Virus record (IMG/VR): IMGVR_UViG_3300035698_024506
Coordinates: 1-20,902 of that record
DNA from: a virus
Strand: one strand, 5' to 3'
DNA: 20,902 nt
Each line of letters begins with the position of its first letter. The stretch's first letter is position 1. The translations under genes and the position numbers were made by a program. Below the pieces are notes generated by a model. The model had not been told where the DNA came from and did not search any database. It saw nothing but the letters and a program-made list of their open reading frames with translations. This document shows, piece after piece, positions 8,714 through 13,871 of this stretch.

Positions 8714-9210
8714 TAATTATCCTTTAAATCAGGTGTTTTGTCTTTTTCTCCGTTCAATTCCTTAGCTAATTTGAAAAGAGATCCATCTGCAAACTTAAGC
8801 ACATTTGAAAGAAGTTCGAACTGGGTCGGATTAACCTCTGTAGTATATTCTTTAAAGTATTTACACGTTTTTTTATCCGGAATAACCCACAATGGCTCTA
8901 CAGAATCTTCCTTTCTAGAATATTTATAGACGATCTGGTCATAGTTTGGAGTAGGACATGAAATACGTCCATAAAAATAATTACGTATAACATTTTCAAG
9001 TAATTTTTCTTTCTTAGTCAAAACTACAATGAAAAAATCACCGTCAAATAGCTTCTTATGTTTTTCTAGACATAAATAGACATTCTTTTCGAAGTCTTCC
9101 AGCTGCTCACCTGCTTGTTCAGATACACTATGCGAAGTGGGCGTAGCTTTTAATAGTAGATCTTGTGATAGCTCACCAACAGTCTTTGTCCTTTTGACTT
9201 CTTTCTCCAT
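8713..9210 (-). CDS. Conserved protein of the portal-scaffold interval, unknown function
   Basis: 165 residues, SD AGGAG five bases before the ATG, and a one-base TAATG overlap with the scaffold gene. It has a mixed N-terminus (EKEVKRTKTVGELSQDLL), then a central helical/beta part with LCLEKHKKLFDGDFFIVVLT and a block ISCPTPNYDQIVYKYSRK followed by EPLWVIPDKKTCKYF. The two Cys sites and the 'CPTPNYDQ...LWVIP' block look like a conserved family found between portal and scaffold genes in related phages, but I cannot name it. Involvement in head assembly is inferred from position and coupling to the scaffold. Confidence 0.6.
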   Translation of the reverse strand: MEKEVKRTKTVGELSQDLLLKATPTSHSVSEQAGEQLEDFEKNVYLCLEKHKKLFDGDFFIVVLTKKEKLLENVIRNYFYGRISCPTPNYDQIVYKYSRKEDSVEPLWVIPDKKTCKYFKEYTTEVNPTQFELLSNVLKFADGSLFKLAKELNGEKDKTPDLKDN

Positions 9211-9218
9211 AGAAGCTC

Positions 9219-9332
9219 CTAATCTTTCTTAGATTTCTTCTTAGCTTTTTTCCTTGCTACTTTTTCAGCGATACTAAAAGCAATAGCAATTGATTGCTCA
9301 GGCCTTCTTATCTTCTTGCTCTTAATAGGCAT
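9219..9332 (-). CDS. Small basic phage protein (37 aa)
   Basis: 37 residues, ATG at 9332 with AGGA eight bases upstream, stop TAG at 9219. The sequence begins MPIKSKKIRRPEQSIAIAFS and ends in a Lys-rich tail (KKAKKKSKKD). It sits between a strong hairpin (9373-9414) and the 165-residue gene, whose SD overlaps the end of this ORF. Small basic proteins starting MPIK or MPVK and with an 'AIAFS' helix occur in virion operons of podo- and microviruses, where some bind DNA; the role here is unknown. The short length lowers confidence, but SD, spacing and resemblance to the 55-residue ORF upstream support a real gene. Confidence 0.6.
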   Translation of the reverse strand: MPIKSKKIRRPEQSIAIAFSIAEKVARKKAKKKSKKD

Positions 9333-9372
9333 TATAATTCCTAAAAGTTAAATAACCAATATTAATAAAGAA

Positions 9373-9414
9373 GGCGACCACCTAATAGTACGCAAATATC
9401 ATTAGGTGGTCGCC
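9373..9414 (-). terminator. 14-bp perfect hairpin, probable terminator or attenuator
   Basis: GGCGACCACCTAAT (9373-9386) and its exact complement ATTAGGTGGTCGCC (9401-9414) flank a 14-base loop. Read on the minus strand it is followed by TTCTTTATTAATATT, a T-rich though interrupted run. It lies between two small genes of the portal-to-scaffold interval. It may partly stop transcription or protect mRNA ends between the portal segment and the scaffold-capsid segment. The read-through level cannot be judged. Confidence 0.6.
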
Positions 9415-9438
9415 GACTATCTAAGGAGAAAGGCTTTA

Positions 9439-9606
9439 TTAACGCCCAACTATGCGAAAGAAATTCTCCGCCTGAATATTGCTTTTAACATTAGCATTAT
9501 TCTTGGAAGGTTTTTTATATCCATCTTTCCGCATGTTGTCAGGTTTTCCTAAAATATCAAAGGCTATTTTCGTAGCCTTCTTATTATTCCTGATCATTAT
9601 AGGCAT
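9439..9606 (-). CDS. Small basic phage protein (55 aa)
   Basis: 55 residues, ATG at 9606, one base after the stop of the 72-residue gene (TAAAATG), so probably translated by coupling; its own SD is weak. Sequence MPIMIRNNKKATKIAFDILG, then a Lys/Asn-rich tail ending FFRIVGR. The start resembles the 37-residue protein at 9219-9332 (MPI, a basic stretch, then a KIAF/AIAF helix), which suggests related proteins. A 14-bp hairpin lies just downstream. Function unknown; virion or DNA-binding roles are possible from charge alone. Confidence 0.5.
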   Translation of the reverse strand: MPIMIRNNKKATKIAFDILGKPDNMRKDGYKKPSKNNANVKSNIQAENFFRIVGR

Positions 9607-9607
9607 T

Positions 9608-9826
9608 TTATACTTTTTCTGGTTGCAATCCGGCTTTCTTAGCAGAATTATCTTTTTTCATCTGGCTATCAACTCCACCCATGCCGTCATTAAGATTCTC
9701 AGATGAGAACCCATCAACTGATGGATACTTCTTAATAATTACATTTTGTGGAAGATTACACATTGCGCTTTTGTCTTCCTTGATCATTCCACCAAGATCG
9801 CCATCATTATAATATCTTTTTGCCAT
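9608..9826 (-). CDS. Small acidic-polar phage protein (72 aa), unknown
   Basis: 72 residues, ATG at 9826 preceded by AAAGGG (spacing 8), first gene after the portal in the operon. The sequence begins MAKRYYNDGDLGGMIKEDKS, followed by a Pro/Val block (LPQNVIIKKYPSVDGF), and ends with a polar Gly/Asp/Lys-rich tail. No membrane span. The 'MAKRYYNDGDLGG' start seems familiar from small proteins close to portal genes, but no function is known to me. Its linkage to the portal and capsid genes suggests a virion or assembly role. Confidence 0.6.
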   Translation of the reverse strand: MAKRYYNDGDLGGMIKEDKSAMCNLPQNVIIKKYPSVDGFSSENLNDGMGGVDSQMKKDNSAKKAGLQPEKV

Positions 9827-9902
9827 CTCGTCGCCCTTTCTAGGAAACTACTTACCCATACTATATGAGCAGCAAGGTTATGCCTCTATCCATATCCAGC
9901 GC

Positions 9903-12032
9903 TTACTGGACTACGTTCTCAACGTTATTAGCAGATTGCTCTCTCATCTGTCCAACTTTTTGAGAAAGAGCAGTCTCATTATTTCCTTTTACTTTATTAA
10001 TCATAGCTTGAGCCTGCTGCTCAGGTGAAGCATTTTCTTCACCCTGTTGGCTAATTGCATCTTCCGACTGCTGAACAACAGAAGAAAGCCTAATTATTTG
10101 CTCAAGTTGTTGTATATCAGCACCCTCTATCTCCTGCATTGCTTTTACAAGATTAAGTAGGCTAGCTGTTCTATCTTTTGAAGCTTCTGCTTTTCTTTCT
10201 ATTGATAATGCCTTGTTTTCTTCGATTCGACTTAATCTCTCAAGACCAAGACCTTGATCTGCAACAGCTCTAGCCTCTGCAAGATTTGTTCTTGCTTGTT
10301 GTTCTTGAAGAGTAGCCTGCATTTGCATTTGTGCTGCTTGTTGTTCGGCTTGCTTAGCTTGATCAATTGCATCTGTAAGTTCTTTTTTGTCTTGGATAGT
10401 AGCTGCATCAATCAAAACAGAATCTGGAATAGGAACACCGACTTCTTTAAGGTGTAAGAGTTGGGCAAATTGCATTTGCTTTTGAGTCGTCGTATTCAAT
10501 CCTTCAGCAATAGCAGCATCATACTTACCAAAAGCTTTATGATAGAACTGAGTAGAAGGCTCTTGTTCAATAATTCTTTTCACCTTGCCAGGAGTAAAGT
10601 TGTTCTGCATTATATCGAGCATGATTTTACCGAGCAATAATTGTGAACGATCTAGACCATCAAACAATCCTTGAAGAGTTGTTAGTCCTGCACCTTGTCG
10701 CAACATAGATAAGACACCAGCTTTATCATCGGTAGCTGAACCAGTTAGTTCTTCATTAACACCAGATATCTCTTGGATCTCTCTACCCATAATCTCTGAA
10801 AGCTGAAACATAGATGGCGGAACCTGTGCAGGAAGAATACGTTCAACGTCTGTCATCTGCGCCGAATCTTTAAGCGCAAGACCGCGACCTTGGCCATTAA
10901 GAAATACATTACCAGGATCAACTAAAGCGTTTTCTTTGTATTTCCATCCTGAGTTGATCTGGCTTTCCATAATATCAAGCTCAATAACTTTTCGACGATT
11001 GTATAGGTATTGCGCATCACGCAAACCACGAACAACGCCTTGTATTCTTTTATCAAACTGAGACATGCTTGGATTGAAATAACCAAAGACAGGAACAAAC
11101 GGATACTTATCTATTCCAATTGGATTAGGACCATCGTACATAACAACATTCTGAACAACAATTGCCACCTTAACTGTTGGAATGTCTTGCTCAAGGATTG
11201 TAACCATAGGATACATACGGAGAAATTCATTAAGTGAGTCTTCATTTTGTGAACTCCACTCTAATGACTCTCCTGTCTGAGTATCAACTAACATGCGTTG
11301 CTTACGATAATCCCTATAATAGAACTCATCATATGTTAATAGATTCTTAGGACCGCACTTATGACTTTCTGGCATAAACTCAAACTTACCGTCAACTGAA
11401 TCTGTACTACTTAGTCCATCGATATCACTTTTTCTATCTGGAAGAAGAGATACACATTCATCTTTAGTCAAAAATGATCGCTTCCATATAGCATTGCAAT
11501 CAGAAAGATCAGCCTTCTTAAAGTAAGGATCCATTAGGAAACTGTTATGAGGGCAGTTATCAACCTTAATATTACCTGAAATAGGGTCTGTTCTGTAATC
11601 TACCCAAACCTGTAATAGGTTCATGCCTGTTACAACAGCGCCATGGAAAGAGTCTGAGATTGTATTAAGAACACCTTCTTGAGAATTGAGCCAATAGAAA
11701 AGTTTTGTAAATTGATCTGCAGTTAAGTCGTCACCATTCTCTACTGGTGTAACTATGGTAGATTTTCTATTTCGTCGCTGATGACCGCTTATCATATTAA
11801 CGATACGTCGTATCCTGTTGAAACTAAACTGTCTCCTATTGGCGGATGGCAACGTACCATACAACTCATTCCACAAGGTCTGATCACCAGCCTCAAACCG
11901 AACATCCGTATCGGCCTCAGACCAAAAAGATTGGTTAATAGTAATGCTGTCAGCGTAGAACTGATTCATCCTATCTAGAATTAGTTTATTGTTATCGGTA
12001 TAAAAGCCTGGATCAGGCTGGAATAAGGCCAT
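9903..12032 (-). CDS. Portal protein, P22-like
   Basis: 709 residues, close to the about 725 of P22 gp1; SD AGGGGA before the ATG. Landmarks: RRQFSFNRIRRIVNMISGHQ and RRNRKSTIVTP near residues 85-115, the helical TADQFTKLFYWLNSQEGV, a beta region GMNLLQVWVDYRTDP and HNSFLMDPYFKKADLSDC, then VQNVVMYDGPNPIGIDKYPF, and the stem/wing helix with QEISGVNEELTGS. The C-terminal third (from about residue 540) is Gln/Ala-rich and coiled-coil-like, as in barrel-bearing portals. The protein forms the dodecameric ring through which the terminase packages DNA and to which the tail binds. It is separated from the terminase gene by the plus-strand cargo cassette and two small genes. Confidence 0.9.
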   Translation of the reverse strand: MALFQPDPGFYTDNNKLILDRMNQFYADSITINQSFWSEADTDVRFEAGDQTLWNELYGTLPSANRRQFSFNRIRRIVNMISGHQRRNRKSTIVTPVENGDDLTADQFTKLFYWLNSQEGVLNTISDSFHGAVVTGMNLLQVWVDYRTDPISGNIKVDNCPHNSFLMDPYFKKADLSDCNAIWKRSFLTKDECVSLLPDRKSDIDGLSSTDSVDGKFEFMPESHKCGPKNLLTYDEFYYRDYRKQRMLVDTQTGESLEWSSQNEDSLNEFLRMYPMVTILEQDIPTVKVAIVVQNVVMYDGPNPIGIDKYPFVPVFGYFNPSMSQFDKRIQGVVRGLRDAQYLYNRRKVIELDIMESQINSGWKYKENALVDPGNVFLNGQGRGLALKDSAQMTDVERILPAQVPPSMFQLSEIMGREIQEISGVNEELTGSATDDKAGVLSMLRQGAGLTTLQGLFDGLDRSQLLLGKIMLDIMQNNFTPGKVKRIIEQEPSTQFYHKAFGKYDAAIAEGLNTTTQKQMQFAQLLHLKEVGVPIPDSVLIDAATIQDKKELTDAIDQAKQAEQQAAQMQMQATLQEQQARTNLAEARAVADQGLGLERLSRIEENKALSIERKAEASKDRTASLLNLVKAMQEIEGADIQQLEQIIRLSSVVQQSEDAISQQGEENASPEQQAQAMINKVKGNNETALSQKVGQMREQSANNVENVVQ

Positions 12033-12136
12033 ATTTTATCCCCTAATTGGATAGTTTGATTTAGCTATAGCAAACGCGTACCATTATTTTAGGGGTGCAA
12101 ACTATTTATAGCAAGATTATTACTTAGTAACACTAA

Positions 12137-12325
12137 CTATGCATATTTTCTTTCTCCGATACCTATACCATACTTCTTATTAATTTTCTTTATAGCAGAA
12201 TTAATCCTACTTCTAGCCCTAACATCTTTAATCTCATCTAAAATAAGATCCATATACTCTCTACGAACATCCAACTCAAACTGTTCAACTTGTAACTTAA
12301 GTGTTTCGCTAATATTATTTTCCAC
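12137..12325 (-). CDS. Small helical protein (62 aa), unknown
   Basis: 62 residues with a GTG start at 12325 (AAGG about six bases upstream), overlapping the end of the 66-residue gene by 11 bases, so the two are coupled. The sequence is almost entirely charged helix: ENNISETLKLQVEQFELD, then MDLILDEIKDVRARSRIN, then a basic end (KKINKKYGIGIGERKY). No membrane span or known motif. It is the last gene before the portal on the leftward transcript that starts at the promoter at 12555-12583. A regulatory or assembly-helper role is possible but not shown. Confidence 0.55.
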   Translation of the reverse strand: MENNISETLKLQVEQFELDVRREYMDLILDEIKDVRARSRINSAIKKINKKYGIGIGERKYA

Positions 12326-12515
12326 TCAATACCTTCTTAATTGTTTCTTTAAACGATGCTAGAAATGTTTTCTTAAAAGATGTAAAAAAAGATTCGTTTG
12401 GATCAATTGTCAACTTAGCCGTAGAAACAGGCCTTTTCTTTGGTTTGACCACTTTCATTCGAGTCTTTTTCGAAACTTTTTTATATATTTCACTATTATC
12501 TTTACTAATAAACAT
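12315..12515 (-). CDS. Small basic protein (66 aa), unknown
   Basis: 66 residues from the ATG at 12515, placed there because AAGGAG lies just upstream; an in-frame TTG at 12533 would overlap that SD and is unlikely. The protein is Lys-rich (KKVSKKTRMKVVKPKKRPVS) and ends in an amphipathic basic helix (FFTSFKKTFLASFKETIKKV). It is the first gene after the leftward promoter that diverges from the plus-strand cassette. Such a basic amphipathic protein could bind nucleic acid or membranes; nothing in the sequence decides. Confidence 0.6.
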   Translation of the reverse strand: MFISKDNSEIYKKVSKKTRMKVVKPKKRPVSTAKLTIDPNESFFTSFKKTFLASFKETIKKVLSGK

Positions 12516-12554
12516 ATTTCTCCTTCTTTTCAATTAGAATAAATAATCAATATT

Positions 12555-12583
12555 ATTATAGTAAAATATAAGGTTGACAGCAA
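12555..12583 (-). promoter_or_regulatory. Leftward sigma-70-type promoter
   Basis: On the minus strand, TTGCTG (complement of 12578-12583), a 17-base spacer and a perfect TATAAT (complement of 12555-12560) stand 40 bases before the SD-bearing ATG at 12515. The -10 box is ideal and the -35 box is weak (three of six bases). Its -35 box overlaps that of the rightward promoter, so both probably cannot be occupied at once. It would drive the two small genes, the portal and possibly the downstream virion operon. Confidence 0.65.
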
Positions 12584-12602
12584 ACATGTATTCCAATATA
12601 GT
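12574..12602 (+). promoter_or_regulatory. Near-consensus rightward sigma-70 promoter
   Basis: Perfect -35 TTGACA (12574-12579), an exact 17-base spacer and -10 TATAGT (12597-12602). Transcription should start near 12609 and run into the secreted-protein cassette. The match means expression by the host housekeeping polymerase without phage factors, as usual for moron-type cargo. It is back to back with the leftward promoter. Confidence 0.8.
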
Positions 12603-12626
12603 TTGACTAACCTATAACCACATTTC

Positions 12627-12645
12627 AAGGAGATTTTTTATGTAG
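12627..12645 (+). promoter_or_regulatory. SD followed by ATG-TAG start-stop element
   Basis: In the leader of the secreted-protein gene, AAGGAG (12627-12632) is followed seven bases later by ATG (12640) and directly by TAG (12643-12645). The frame after the TAG is open and in phase with the gene's own ATG at 12721, coding for a hydrophobic segment (IYFAIVFLFYASLYLRIN). It may be a two-codon minigene-like control element or the remains of a longer first gene whose second codon became amber. TAG is used as a normal stop elsewhere here, so code reassignment is unlikely. Confidence 0.5.
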
Positions 12646-12720
12646 ATATCAACAACACATTCATGTATTTATTTCGCAATAGTATTTTTATTTTACGCAT
12701 CTTTATATCTAAGGATTAAT

Positions 12721-13452
12721 ATGTTTAAGAAAAATCTAGTAAAGTCTCTGCTGGTTGTCTCTGTCTTTGCATCAAGCTCATTAGTTGCTATGGATTTCGA
12801 CAGAACAGAAGGTTCTGAAGTTATTGTTGAACTTAATAGATCAGAAGTATTTGTACCATCAAGACTCGGTGAGCTTTCAGTCGTTCATGATGCAGATGGT
12901 TTCCATGTCATAAAAGATGGTGCATGTCATAATGTTCCAAATCACTTTGTCTCTAAAGAGTTACGTGGCATCTCACCAATGCAACTAAATGCTTTCTTAG
13001 GTAGAGCAAAATATGTAGTTGTTGATGGCCAAATGATTGAGTTCACCAAAGTGTCCAAAGAAGAATTTGATGCTACTGTTGAAAAAGTTGAAGTTGTTGA
13101 TGCATTAGACATTGGATGTGATGTACAAGCAGAACTTAAATCTACATCTGGTTACGTTTATGTTAACCAAACGAGCGATGGTGAATATACATTGCAAGCT
13201 AAATCAAGACTTCTTGGTGGTGGACCAAGTTTTGGTTATGCAGCATATTGGGTAGCAAAAGTAGCTGTATACGGAGCAGGCGCTGCTGTTGCAGGAGCTG
13301 TGTTTGTTGGTACTTCTGCAGTTGCTGGTCCGATAGCTGGATATGTGGCCGCTAAAGGTACCGCAGCAGCTATTGCAGCACCTACCGCGGCAGCTGCAGA
13401 ATGGGTTGGAGTAGCGGCAGCAATAATCGTGTTTCATACACCTACTCCTTAG
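12721..13452 (+). CDS. Secreted protein with Ala/Gly-rich hydrophobic C-terminus (cargo gene)
   Basis: 243 residues on the strand opposite to the virion genes, SD AAGGA five bases before the ATG, stop TAG. Residues 1-23 form a signal peptide: basic start (MFKKNLVK), hydrophobic core (SLLVVSVFA), and a likely cut after SLVA. The soluble part (about 24-160) is a mixed alpha/beta region with two Cys (DGACHN, DIGCDV). From about residue 165 the protein turns into small-residue hydrophobic segments (AAYWVAKVAVYGAGAAVAGA, then GPIAGYVAAKG and EWVGVAAAIIVF), which look membrane-inserting. It has its own promoter and is followed by two micro-proteins and a terminator. Possible roles are envelope modification, exclusion of other phages, or a toxin; no family is recognised. 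Confidence 0.75.
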   Translation: MFKKNLVKSLLVVSVFASSSLVAMDFDRTEGSEVIVELNRSEVFVPSRLGELSVVHDADGFHVIKDGACHNVPNHFVSKELRGISPMQLNAFLGRAKYVVVDGQMIEFTKVSKEEFDATVEKVEVVDALDIGCDVQAELKSTSGYVYVNQTSDGEYTLQAKSRLLGGGPSFGYAAYWVAKVAVYGAGAAVAGAVFVGTSAVAGPIAGYVAAKGTAAAIAAPTAAAAEWVGVAAAIIVFHTPTP

Positions 13453-13472
13453 AAAATAAAAGGAAGGAGAAT

Positions 13473-13577
13473 ATGTTTCAAACACCGTCAGTGTATGTCA
13501 CATTCTTTACTGCTTTTCTGGGATCATTAATTGCATATACATTAAAGATGATATATCAAGATTATTACAGAAAATAA
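13473..13577 (+). CDS. Single-span membrane micro-protein (34 aa)
   Basis: 34 residues, ATG at 13473 with a very strong SD (AGGAAGGAGA), 20 bases after the secreted-protein gene. One membrane span is clear (VTFFTAFLGSLIAYTLKM), followed by a short polar-basic tail (IYQDYYRK). The opposite strand carries an unlikely overlapping reading frame without context. Strong SD and operon spacing argue for a real gene despite its size. It may assist the secreted protein, act as a holin-like or exclusion peptide, or be a toxin component; none is shown. Confidence 0.6.
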   Translation: MFQTPSVYVTFFTAFLGSLIAYTLKMIYQDYYRK

Positions 13578-13593
13578 TGTTAAGGAATGTAAA

Positions 13594-13686
13594 ATGTCAG
13601 AATATGAATATGTATTTATATTACTCACAGCAAGTTATATTGCTGAGTATTTAATAGATATAATAAAAGAACGTTATTTTATCTAA
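13594..13686 (+). CDS. Single-span membrane micro-protein (30 aa)
   Basis: 30 residues, ATG at 13594 with AAGGAA upstream, 16 bases after the 34-residue gene. The sequence MSEYEYVFILLTASYIAEYL followed by IDIIKERYFI gives one membrane helix with an acidic N-terminus and basic C-terminus. It is the last gene before the 17-bp-stem terminator at 13750. Together with its neighbour it makes a pair of tiny membrane proteins in one cassette. Function unknown. Confidence 0.5.
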   Translation: MSEYEYVFILLTASYIAEYLIDIIKERYFI

Positions 13687-13749
13687 TTAGACGCAGTTTA
13701 ATTGATTAGAATATTAAGATCCAAAAGACATACTAGTTAACTTTGGAAA

Positions 13750-13790
13750 CTAAGCCCAGGATGATTAATCCCCAATCATCCTGGGCTTAG
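13750..13790. terminator. 17-bp perfect hairpin between convergent transcripts
   Basis: CTAAGCCCAGGATGATT (13750-13766) pairs exactly with AATCATCCTGGGCTTAG (13774-13790) around a 7-base loop. It lies between the end of the plus-strand cassette (13686) and the end of the terminase gene (13872, minus strand). The T run is short on both sides (TTATCATG on plus, TTTCC on minus), but the stem is very stable. It probably ends transcription from both directions. Confidence 0.75.
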
Positions 13791-13827
13791 TTATCATGAA
13801 AAAAGCAATAATATCTTATTCATGTTT

Positions 13828-13866
13828 ACTTACATAACGTAGTGAAAAGTTTGTCGTTATGTAAGT
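13828..13866. terminator. 12-bp hairpin just after the terminase stop
   Basis: ACTTACATAACG (13828-13839) pairs with CGTTATGTAAGT (13855-13866) around a 15-base loop. On the plus strand it is followed by AGTTTTTAATAA, a usable T run. On the minus strand it comes five bases after the terminase stop codon. It is a second stop between the convergent transcripts, or a 3'-end protector of the terminase mRNA. Confidence 0.6.
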
Positions 13867-13871
13867 AGTTT

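Noticed and set aside
9479-9706. 75-residue hydrophobic open frame on the plus strand
   Set aside because: It is antisense to two minus-strand genes with better context and has no SD or promoter.
12640-12645. TAG read as an amino acid (recoded stop) joining the leader frame to the secreted protein
   Set aside because: TAG ends several genes in the window, including the secreted protein itself, and there is no suppressor tRNA in view. The ATG at 12721 has its own SD and starts a clean signal peptide.
13204-13485. 93-residue open frame on the minus strand opposite the secreted-protein gene
   Set aside because: It is rich in Cys and Ser as expected for the antisense of Ala/Gly/Thr codons, has no SD, and the plus frame has promoter, SD and signal peptide.
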